The notes under the pieces were generated by a model. That model made no database searches, had not been told where the DNA came from, and worked only from the letters and a program-made list of their open reading frames with translations. 64,000 nt of DNA from Acanthochromis polyacanthus (Eukaryota; Chordata; Actinopteri; Pomacentridae): NCBI RefSeq assembly GCF_021347895.1, contig NC_067120.1:11517361-11581360 (forward strand), read 5' to 3'. A program made the translations under genes and the position numbers. This document shows, piece by piece, positions 51,543 through 62,400 of this stretch (within the stretch, counting starts at the first letter, position 1; the number at the start of each line of letters is the position of its first letter).

Positions 51543-51615
51543 AAGGCCTGGTCTTGAACCGGCAACCTGCAGCTCCATAGGTATATCCTCAACTTGCTGA
51601 GCTACAGACCAGACA
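51543..51615 (-). repeat. tRNA-derived head, minus strand
   Basis: On the minus strand, box A TAGCTCAGCA (51604-51595) and box B GGTTCAAGACC (51560-51550), 35 bases between them, within GTCTGGTCTGTAGCTC and on to GGTTCAAGACCAGGCC. It faces the plus-strand head across a pyrimidine-rich linker. Confidence 0.6.
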
Positions 51616-51870
51616 AAAAAATATAATTTGGTCGTCCCTTTGACATCGTAGTTTCCAAGTGACCACATAGGTGGAGTAAGGGCAGAGAGTGGCTGGGGAG
51701 GTGGGTGGTGGCCTCCCCCCACTGCCCCCCTCTACTCCCCCACCACCCACCACACCTTCCCCCGCCCGACGAGTTTTTCGAGTCTCCATGAGTTCTTCGA
51801 GTCTCGACTAGAAGGAAGACGACTAGAAGAGCAGGGGCGTCATTTATAAAGCTTGCATACACACAAAACA

Positions 51871-51914
51871 GGGCTAGAAAGTGGCGTGCGCCACTGCTAG
51901 CCACTTTCTAGCCC
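51871..51914. repeat. Perfect 15-bp inverted repeat (hairpin)
   Basis: GGGCTAGAAAGTGGC (51871-51885) and its exact reverse complement (51900-51914) around a 14-base loop. It lies next to GCAGGGGCGTC, so it probably belongs to a repeat terminus. Confidence 0.8.
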
Positions 51915-53388
51915 ACCAGCCTGTTCTATGGCCACATCTGGATCATGTACCTGCAACACAAGAACATCTGAGATTACTGAGAGCAGCTTTTTGTGATTTC
52001 TATGCAGAACACTATGATGTTTGCTGAGTTGTGCACTATTAAATGACTTAATATGGAATATTGCTACTGTTTATTATTGTTCTCAGGGTTATTGTTAAAT
52101 GTATAGAGTGCTTACTGTATTTTAAAATTTACATTACTGTACCGAACATTTCAGATTATTTTACCACAGATCAAGGATACAGATTGTTGTTGTTCACTGT
52201 GTATTGGTAGTACTCAGTTTGTTTGAGACTCATTAGTATACAGAACCCTATGATGTTTCTGGTATACAACTGAAAACAAGTTGCTAAAAGTACAGAATAT
52301 TATTTCTTATTTTAGCTGTGACAATTGTCTGTAAATATTCTAAGAAGTGGAAATTGACAGGGTTGTATACAGTGCTGTTCTTGCACAATATTTGTCACTT
52401 AATTGCCCTCAGGATACTGTCGTTGAGCTTGCTAGTTTTACATAAAAGGCAGATGCTGCAGCTAACGATGTTGTAATTCACATAAACAAGGAAACAAGTT
52501 CATCATAATTTGAATGTTGACAGTCCAAAATGAAAAGGTCATATACAGCTTTCCTCTTGGGTTAAAGAGCCCCCCCCAAAAAAAAAACACCATGAAAAAT
52601 ACTTTGTAAAGTGAGAGGTCGGCTGCAGCTTTCATTTTTTTCTTACAACTTTTCGGTGGCCCCCCCAAAATATTTGTTGTTACCCCCCTTTGCCCCCCAT
52701 TAAAATTAATCTGGATCCGCCCCTGAGTAGGTCTGCCTGTAAGTGTCTCCAATGGAGCTGGGATTCACATCACCAGATTTAGTCTGATATTACAGCCCTT
52801 CAGAGTGCAACTGAGGACAGTATATGGGATTACTTTAATTTTAGAGACAGAGCTGCAAACTGTGGTCTTAATTAGGTTTGAGTACATGAGGGAAGAGAAT
52901 AGCTGCAGCAGAAATGGGCAGCTAAGGTTCCCTGGACTAGAATAAGCATCCTTCAGCTACCGCACCCCTTAGATAAGAGTCTTCCATGTTTATTGAGTAA
53001 AGAGAATTATTTTAAACAGACATGCAATGAGAAAATATGTTGTGGGGTGGAGATTCAGGTGCTGCTGATGGGAACACATGATGATATATCTAACTTCTTT
53101 TTCAAGGGAGGATCTTATGGACTGGCAGAGTAATGCTTACAGATCATGAAGCCAAAACTGCAAAAGAGGATTGTTATTTATGGACCAAATACACAATAGG
53201 ATCGATTATACTTAACCTCCACAAGCGGGCAGCAATGTGCGCAAAGCGCTTTAAAGTCTGCATAATTTCACCAGACGAAGAATGTCGAAGGACCAACGTT
53301 TGTTTGCTAAGTAACACACATGGTAGCTGTTATAAACAACCATGTAGCCGGTAACATCAGTGCTGTCATCCCTACGGACCGCTAACAA

Positions 53389-53411
53389 ATGACAAGAATG
53401 GAGCTGGTGTG
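53389..53411 (+). CDS. ice2: ice2 coding exon 1 (very short)
   Basis: In-frame TAA at 53383-53385, then ATG ACA AGA ATG GAG CTG GTG TG before donor GTAAGTAA at 53412. The second ATG (53398) has A at -3 and G at +4 and may be the main start. Exit phase 2 joins exactly to the G of exon 2 to make TGG, giving MELVWEDD; the Trp aligns with the conserved Trp near the N-terminus of the human protein. Confidence 0.75.
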
Positions 53412-56400
53412 GTAAGTAACATTACGTTTTTAAACTTCAGCTCCCACTTAAGTATAACCTCGCTGCATTAAGTTTGAGCTAGCTAATGTTAGCAAACAAC
53501 TTGCGCTCACTCAACTGTGTTGTTGCTACACTAACACAACGGTAACTACTTGTATAGCAACAGTTAATTTTAACCGGACAGAGATTCATATTAAGTACCT
53601 TCTGTATAGTAGGTCACCTTTGCTGTTATATTTTCAGTCGAACCCTGTTAAAACCAGACGAGGCTCCTTCAGGCTAACTCAACCGTAGCTAGCTAGCAGT
53701 CAAGTTGCGTCAATGAGACGGGGTGTTAACGGAAATGTAAGAAAATGTAAGTTTAGCACAGACAACAATATTAAAAGACAGCTTTACTTCATACTTGTTC
53801 TCGTATCAATATAGCTAAGCCGTCGAAATATTATGCTCGAAATAGGTAGAAATAACGTTGCTGTCAGTGTTGGAAACCATGAATTTCGATTTTAACAGAC
53901 ATTGGACATTCTCCTCGTTTTTGGTAAGTGACAGCAAACGGATTATACTTGAGCACCGAGACTTTTTTTTCCAAGTCAGTTTTACATTAAGTAAAAACTG
54001 GAATGTTTGTATGTGAGCCAGACTAAACTCAAAAACATCCCGAATCACAACGGCATGCTGACTTTTTATTGTCTACCCGTTGAAGGCTGAAACAGGAAGT
54101 TGTATGCATTGTAGATAACTTTAATGTTGTGTAGCGCTGTGAGAAATGTCAGCATGGCGTCTCTGTTTAGGTTACTGCGAGTCCGCTAGGTTGTGGGAGG
54201 TTCGTTTATTTAGAGTTTAAAAGAGTTAAACGACTCATCATATCTAAGTGAGAGATAAGTTTCACACTAACATTACTTAAAATAGAGGTAAATTAATATT
54301 TTATACAAAATACCAAGTAGTTAGAATAACTAAAAGGCACTAAAATGTCAATTAAAAATCTTTATGAAGTGCATAAGCCATAAAATCCAAATATAGAGCG
54401 TGTAAAAAATAGGGCTCTAACAAAGAATAAAAAAGAAATTAAAATCATATTCTTTTGAAGGAAAAAATACACTGCCTGTCCAAAGAAAAAGTCACAACTT
54501 GGATTTAATTAAGCAAATAGCTAAGAGTATTCCATTGGATAATTACTGCAGTGATGACAAAACCATATTTAACCCTAGCTGATGCAGTGAGGAGCTTCTC
54601 ATTTCTTAAACAACCATGCCTGAAGACATTCTTCCTTGTGGAAAGGATGCTAATCTGTCTCAGAAGGATCAAATTATTGACCTGCATCAACCAAAGAAAA
54701 GAACTAAGGAGATTTCTGAAACTACTAAAATCGTGTTGAGAACTGTCCAGCGCATTACTAAAACCTGAAGGATAGTGGTGAACCATCAACTACAAGGAAC
54801 AAATGTGGTTGAAAAAAACTCTTAGATGATCGTAAGAAATCAACAGTAGAACTCAGGGCTAGTAAAAATAAGTATTTCCAAACCCACAATGCAAAGGGAG
54901 CTCAAAGGACTGGGACTAAACAGCCTAAGAAAACCAGTAAGCAGTGAGGCTAATCAGAAAAGACGGCTTCAGTTTGCTAGGTGGTAGAAAGATTGGACTC
55001 TGGAGTAGTGAAAGAAGGTCATGTGGTCTGATGAGTCCAGATTTATCCTGTTCCAAAGTGATGAGAGGCAAATGAAGTGATGCACTCATCATGGCTAGTG
55101 CCTGCAAGCCTTTGGGGGTTAGGATGGGATGATGGCATGGTTATGTTCCAAGATGACGATGCCAGGATTCATGGGGCTCACATTGAGAATGTGTGGATCA
55201 GGAAGCATGAGACGTCATTTTCAGGCAAGGATTGACCTCCACAGAGTCCAGACCTCAGCCTTACTGAGAATCTTTGGGATGTTCTGGAGAAGACTGTCCA
55301 AATCTCCCATCATCAATAGAAAATCTTGGTAGAATCAAAATATAATAAAAGTAATGCATATCAAAAATTATCACACTCGACTGAGTTGGATAATGAACCC
55401 AAAAATGCTAGGACCAACAGCACCAGGAACAACAGAAGTAGCAACTAATACATTGAAGCGGGGCTAGTTAACATACTTGACGAGATACTGTTAGTGATTT
55501 AAAAAAAAAAAAAAGTCAAACATTTAAAAACTAAGCACAAAGATGTAATGCAACCTTCATTCAGCTTTCCACAGGTTTTCATTGTAGTTAAGTTTTTGTC
55601 ATACATGAAACGATATTGGTTACTGATTTAGAATCAGAATCACTTTATTCATCCCCGAAGGGAAATTCAGTTGTCAGGGTTCTTATCATTTAGTTGATCA
55701 AAAATAGCCCAGTATAAGTGGCTAAAAACAAAACACAGACTGTGGCACTAACACTTAAATTACAAGTGTGAATAACCTCGACGGTGTTTATCCAGTGTAA
55801 AATGATGTTCTAAAGCAAAAAAAAAATTCTTCGTTTTTAAAAATTTCTTTCTGAATATATCCCTTACAGTGCCATGTAAGATACTGACCAAATCTTTACC
55901 AATGTGTGATATTGTTTCAGTTAAATGATATTGTCTGGAAAATTGAGTGTTGAGTATTTAGTTTTGGTAACACCAATTGGTGGCTAAAATGTGTTTTTGA
56001 CTTGCTCTTTCTGTAGATGGCCATTCGTTGTCACGTCGAGTTACTAATCCTAACAAGACACTGAGATAATATTGGATCTTACAATGTCATTTTTCTTTTC
56101 TTTGTTTTTTTATAGTAAACTTTTGGAGTCAAAAGTCAACCTCAGTGCCATCACACAGACTTTAGTGCAGCTACACATCTGTCTGAATTAGAATAATTTA
56201 TAGTGTACACCTCCTCACAAAAGCAACTTGAAAACAACTGTTAGGTTGATCTCTTTATATGTAAAATTAAATATACGTGTGTCTCAATCCAAAGGCGTGT
56301 CCTGTAGATCTGTATGTGAACAACATGGGCTCTCTAATGCCATTGCTTTCTATTTTTCATTTAAGGGAGGACGATCCAGTCCCTGAAGGACCTTTCTTTA

Positions 56401-59400
56401 CCAGAGATCTCTATGACAAGTATTCCCTTGGACTCAGTGTCAGAGAACTGTGGGCCTTTCTCCAAAGGTATGTTGGTAAATTGATATTTCAAATAATGCA
56501 TCAGTTAAGGTGGTTTATCACTGTGTTTAAAGACTGACTAGTAAGTTTTGAATTGATAAGTTTCTTTCCCTTTTTTTTTTTTCTCCTTTCCCAAGTCCTG
56601 AAGAGAATGCCGACATAAAATGTGATGTTGAGGCTGCAAAAGCCTCCTGCTCTCCTTCCAAAGAAGCTGCAGAGTTAAAAGACAATAGATGTGTCAGTGG
56701 CCAAGCGTCCTGTTGGGACACCTGCGATAGTGAAGACCCATGTGCAGACAGTGCTGCTGAAAACACAAAAGGGTGGAAGGATACCAAAAAAGTGAAGGAG
56801 AATAAGACTAAAGGCGTTCTTCTTTATCCTGATCCCAGGCTGCCCTTCCCCTGTATGTCCAGCCTTTCCAGCAATGAGCAAAAGATATATGTTGACTTTT
56901 TGAGAAGTAACAAAACCACGCACCTTCCACAGGTAACTGCATTTGTTTCTTAAAGTTCATTTAGTCCTGCTCATTCTAGTTGCATTGATTTTCCTGATAA
57001 CCTGCTCTGATATTTCAGAACTTACAGGCACGAGTAAACCATGAAGTGATGCAGTTCACGAGGTACCTGCAAGATGTGGCCAGAGTCTGTGCTGACGACT
57101 ACAACTTCATACCTCAAGGAGCAATGCAGTATTCAGAGGTACTGATACTACAAGCATTGCATCTCTCGTCATCTCTGTGTGGTTTGTGTTTTTAAGTATT
57201 ACATGTGTTCTTCAGGAGGTCCTCAGGAACTGTTTAGAATGCATGAAGAGGCTTCCTCAGCTCTACCAGATCCATGAGATGACCAGTTTGACAGGTGGAA
57301 CATTCAATCCAGGACTCAAGCTAACCTTTGAAAAACAGCTGCTAAGTATGGTAATGTCCCTTTTGAAGTTTTGTTCCAGTCTGAGAAGTGCAGGATTGTA
57401 GAGGTGCAACGGATCATCGTTGATCCGTGAACCGTACGGATCGCTCTCCAGGGTTCGGAACACACCTGGTCCGCAGATTGGTTGATGGGGAAAAAAAAGT
57501 TGTACGTGTTCATGTGGAGAGCGCATGTTTAATCCACACTAGTTGAGTGCAGCGGTAGTCATGGCGAGCAGAGGAACTTGAAAAATCTTCTGCGTCATTT
57601 AAGTCAAAATGGGAGCATTTTGGCTTCTCTGTAAAATACAGTGATGATGGAATAAAGGTGGTGGACAAAACTATAATGGTGTGTAGGTACTGTGGCACAA
57701 GAAAACCGTGTGAGAGTGGAAATACATCCAGCATGGCCACCCATATGAAGCGACATCACCTGGATGTGTCAGTGACAAGAGCCAAGACGGAGGCTGCTCA
57801 ACAACCGCTTAGCACCGCAGCATTTTAACAGCTGATCCGAAAATTGATCCGATCCGCAACTCAAAACGGTCATCTGATCCGAACCGTGAGTTTTTTTTGA
57901 TCCGTTGCACCCCTACAGAGTTGTAACTTCCTACACTTTAGTTGTTCAGAAGTGTCACTGTCCAGTTTTTTTTATACACCCTTTTAACTTCAGGTTTTGA
58001 ATTGCAGAATCAGTCTTTTGGTGTTGATTAACTTTCTCTTTTTGCATATTTGTACCATTTATTTCTCCAGGGCAATGTGAATAGGACAAACCACGGAGTA
58101 ATGTACTTTGAAACAACGCTTGCATCGGATTATCAGAGTGTTTCATCAGAGAATCCTCCAGCTAAAAAGCTAAGGACATGCACGCTGTAAGCAACTGTCT
58201 CGCTTTTTTTAATTGCTCCAATAAAGTAAGTCACAGAGCTGGTTTACTGCTAGAATGGGATTCATAGCCGCAGGTCTATTGTAACTCCATTTCAGCTCTT
58301 GCAATTTTCACAAAAGACACCAGAGGGTGTTAATGTCTTGCTCAGCAAAACCAGAGCTTATTGTGTCTCTGAAAGGATGCCAGATCATACAGAGTACCGT
58401 CAAAGTCCATTTGTTTTTAGACAGTTGTGTAGCTGAATGTATTAATTGACCAATACAGTAGATGTAGATGTAGCATGACGCGTTGTTCTTTTTCTTTACA
58501 GACGATCAGTAATGATGTAAACGCAGAGAAGCTGTGTGCCTGTTACGAGCCTCATGTCTGTCTGACTCGAGATGCTTTAGTCCGACTGCTTGACAATAAT
58601 GGCCCTGACTTTGCAGACCAATGGGAACTGCCTATTTGGGTAAAATTAAACCCAGGGAAAGGTATGGTTTTATCATGAGAGCATTTAAATTGTCATAGTG
58701 GAAGTTAGCCTAATTAGAGCCAGTTTAGCATTTGCTTCCAGTGGGTACAAATACAACAAGAATAATGCATGTCTGTCGTCTATCTGTTGGTTTTTTGTCT
58801 TCTCCACTCCTTGTGTTGGGTTTCGGTTTAGCTAAGGGCAAAGAGGAAATAACTTGTCATACTATTTTATTATATTTATGAAAGGTAGTAAATTAGATGT
58901 TGTTTTGAGGAATGCACCTCGTTACCGTTTAAATACACCAGAGATGTGCCATGTTTGATAGTGATCTTAGGTTCAATTGTCTACAATAATAGCAACAGAA
59001 AAGAGAGAAAAAGATTTGTGATATAAAGTACAATGAGATTAGTAAAAACATAAACTTTCAGTATGGTTTTGTTTGTATTAGTTTACAGTTTAATTCTACA
59101 GTTGTTTCCAATAGATTTTGGGTTTTGGATTTTGAAAGCTTCAACAAAATTTTTGAAATATGACCAATATATTATGCTTGTTGAGTTTCTCTTTTACATT
59201 AGAAAGCTATAGACATTCAAAATAAGATTAATTGTTTATTGCTGTCAGTCTATATACTCATTTTGCTTCTGACGCATTTTTTAAAATAATGTTTGTAAAA
59301 CAAATACAGAATGTAACAGAAGTCTGAGACACATCACTGTACTGATACTGAGTGTCCTCATGGTGGTACTGTTTCACATAGTCCTTTATTTTGTGTCATA

Positions 59401-62400
59401 TTTCTAGGTAGTCGGAGGAAGACTGTGTACATAGATTCACCTCTTCTGAAGACTGAAATGACAGTGAGAGAGAGGAGTCATATCTACCACGAGGAGAGTT
59501 TGAAGCTCTCCATCAATAATGAAGGAAGTAGAAACGTCTTCCATGTAATGACAGAGCTTCCCGTGAAAGAGCAGCAGTTCTCACCAGTATGTTGACCTGC
59601 ACAAGATGTGGTCTTTGTTCGATATTGTGTATCTTGTCTTATTGTTATTTGTTGTCTGTGCTAAACTCAGGAGAGCTCCAGAAGAAATTTGGTGTCCTCT
59701 GAAGACAATGGTCTTGACTTTGAGGTTGACCTCACTGACCTGGAGACGTTTGGAGAAAACGCAACCACTAAAACCGTGACCACGCAGAAGCTGGAGAACA
59801 AGCAGGATGGAAGTGTTCAAAGTAAAAAAGCTGTAAATGACAAGCTTTCAAATGAGACTAAAAGGTTGAGTGAACCTCACAGCAGTTCACAAGAGGAGGT
59901 GAAGAGCTTTGTGAGCCGTGTGCATGGTTCTGCAACTGAACCTGCTCAACCAGCTGTGAGTGAGAAGACTGAACCAGTGAGCCAGGACTCTTCCCAGGAA
60001 ACTGATGAAGACCTGATTATCACAGGAGACTCAGACGATGAGAAGCTGGTCATTGATGACTGTGGGTCTTCAGCATCAACACCTACTGCAGACCCTCCAG
60101 TGAACCCCACCCCCGAGTCAGCCTCCTTAATTTCAGACTCGTCTTCCCCACATACAGGTGCAACATGCAGGCCACAATCCAAAAAGTCAAAAGTCACGGG
60201 GGACCAGCTAGGTGAGATCCTACGCATGCAAACAGCCATGTTCAAGTCTGCCGCTGACACAGCCAAAAGCTCTTTTAAATCACCTACCCGATGTGTGGGA
60301 TCTTTGGTTCACCCTCATCCAACATCCCTGGTTAAACCCTGTGTGTCCTCATATTTGGAGAGAAACCAGAACGAGGATGCGGAGACCTGTGCTGTTCCTT
60401 GTGAAGCGTCGGTCATTAGCAACAACACTGCAGAGCACAAAAGTTGGTGTTAAAAGATTTTCATTTTGAGGATTCAAGTTGTGCATGTATGACTTGAAAA
60501 ACATTCAATGTGTTGTTTCCCCTCACTCAGAATTACTTTCACAAGAGCTGCAATCGAGTGCAGAAAACGAACAGGATTACGAGGCTCCAGTAGACGGCAA
60601 CCTCTTCTACAAGCTCTACAGCCTGCAAGACCTGCTGCTGATGGTGCGCAGCTCCGTCTCTTACACCTATACAGCAAAAGTCGACGACAGAAACGAGGTA
60701 TCCTAATCCAGTCCATCCTTCAGAATTTCATATTATATGTTAACATATTTCATGCAGCAGCACTACTGAGGTCTATTGTGCTCTTTCCCAATAGTTTGTG
60801 CCAGTGTTTATCTTACCAAAGCTGGAGTACCAACTGAGTTATGGTGTTGAGTGTCTAACCAGCAGTGAGGCGTGCCAGCTATGGACAGAGAGCCTGCTTC
60901 ACTCCAGCACAGTGTCTCACTTAGGTAAAGCTTTTCTAATGTTTTCTGCTGTTCTATTCTTTCTAAATTCTGTTAACATCAAGGCAGCAATGTTCCTCAT
61001 ATAGCACTCAATGTAAAAATAACAGAGTAGCTCTTTAGCCTTTCATTTTTTAATACAAGTGCCAGAAAATTTGCCAAAGTATCATTTATTGGCCTTATAA
61101 AAGTATTTTTCTCATGTCTTTGCCTCTACTGGGTTAAGTAGAGGCCACAAGGCAGATCTTGCCACAAACCAATGGAACAGTCTTCAGATGACTCACTGTC
61201 CTGCCCAGACTGTTTAGTTGTTAAGTTTACTTTGTTGCCATGACTACAGCCACATGCGATTGTGGGGAATTAGAGTAGATGCTATGTGCAGAGCTAAGCT
61301 GAATATTGTTTTGAGCTTCAGTTATATTCGCTTAATACATATTGTCAAAGTACATTGTCTGGTTACCTGTAGCTCAAGATTCAGGGAAACTGCTTTTTTT
61401 TACTGGACTAGGTCCACTGTATTGACTTCTGTAGGTGTTGTCTGCGAATGTGTATAATCATCATCTCAGCATTTCTTTTCAGTCTAACAGAGAGCCATGA
61501 GGTTAGTTTCTAGATCGTTTGTATATTTAGTTGACATAACATACACACTGACAGTAAAAGAAACTTGTTTAATTTTTCTTTGCATTCAGCTTCATGGCTT
61601 TAATTACAGCTTTGCCAAAGAATGGGGGTAACCCTGTATCAGGCACTGAGACCCTAGACTTTTTTAAAAAGAGAATGTTTCAGTTTAAAACAGACAAACT
61701 GGTCTAGGAACAGGCAAAGAAAGTGTTAATATTTTATCTATATTACAAAATATACCATGACTCCTGGTTCATGACATTATGCAATAATCCCAGCTGATAA
61801 AGACTTCCTTCTTTGCTTCCTTCATCATGTGGTTTATCATGTGGCATTCCCCAGTTGTGTATTTATGGCCGTGGCTGCCGGCTCTAAAATATCCCATAAT
61901 TGAAGGAAGGCACAGTTGAAATAAGCAGGTCTTTCCAGCTGGAGTGGGAGGCAGGAAAGGAGAGAGGACCAACGAGCCTTTCTTACCGCCCACTCAAGCT
62001 TGTAACAATGCTGGCAAATCACCACAGACTAATTACTTTGTAAGCACTAGCGCTAAGCTACTAGGAACGGTGTGGATGATGAAGTGAAGCCCTTGATGTG
62101 CGCACTCACTCGCTCTTGTTGTTCTCTCCGTGTATATTTCACCCTCCCTTCTCTGACTCTGTAGCTCACATCAATGCGCACACATCAAAAGTAGTGCGGC
62201 GAAAAAGGTTGCGTGACGACTGGATGCAGAACATCTCCTGTGGGTTAAAGTGAGTGTTGTTAGAGCGGACGTGTGCAGATGATTAGGATTAACCTGGAAT
62301 GATTACGTTATGTAAGATTTAGAGCTTGTCATTTTAAGATTCAGTCAATTAATCAATAATAATTCAGATCTTTTAGTGTTCAAAGCAGATAGAATGAAGC

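Larger units (their letters stand above)
51200..51830. mobile_element. Composite SINE/MITE-like repeat with two tRNA-like heads
   Basis: Starts with a block reminiscent of fish elements beginning CTACGTTTA and containing ACGTTTAGACGAGCGG, then carries a plus-strand tRNA-like head (about 51424-51497) and a minus-strand tRNA-like head (about 51615-51543), listed separately. Outer boundaries are approximate and no target-site duplication was identified. Confidence 0.45.
49061..53388. other. Intergenic region between rora and ice2
   Basis: About 4.3 kb containing mostly interspersed repeats listed separately (49.4-50.2, 50.73-50.81, 51.2-51.9 and probably 52.5-52.73 kb), with A/T-rich unique sequence between. 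The last 250 bases should hold the ice2 promoter; no TATA box is obvious. No protein gene is supported. Confidence 0.6.

Noticed and set aside
54551..54789. Short host gene in ice2 intron 1
   Set aside because: The frames are fragments of the degenerate Tc1-like transposase.
57510..57740. Minus-strand open frame inside ice2 intron 5
   Set aside because: It is antisense to the BED zinc-finger remnant of the hAT element, whose sense strand matches the family.
58071..58190. Stop codon at the end of ice2 exon 6 (ACG CTG TAA) as a real protein end
   Set aside because: The TAA overlaps a good donor (GTAAGC), and strongly conserved ICE2 sequence continues in frame in the following exons.
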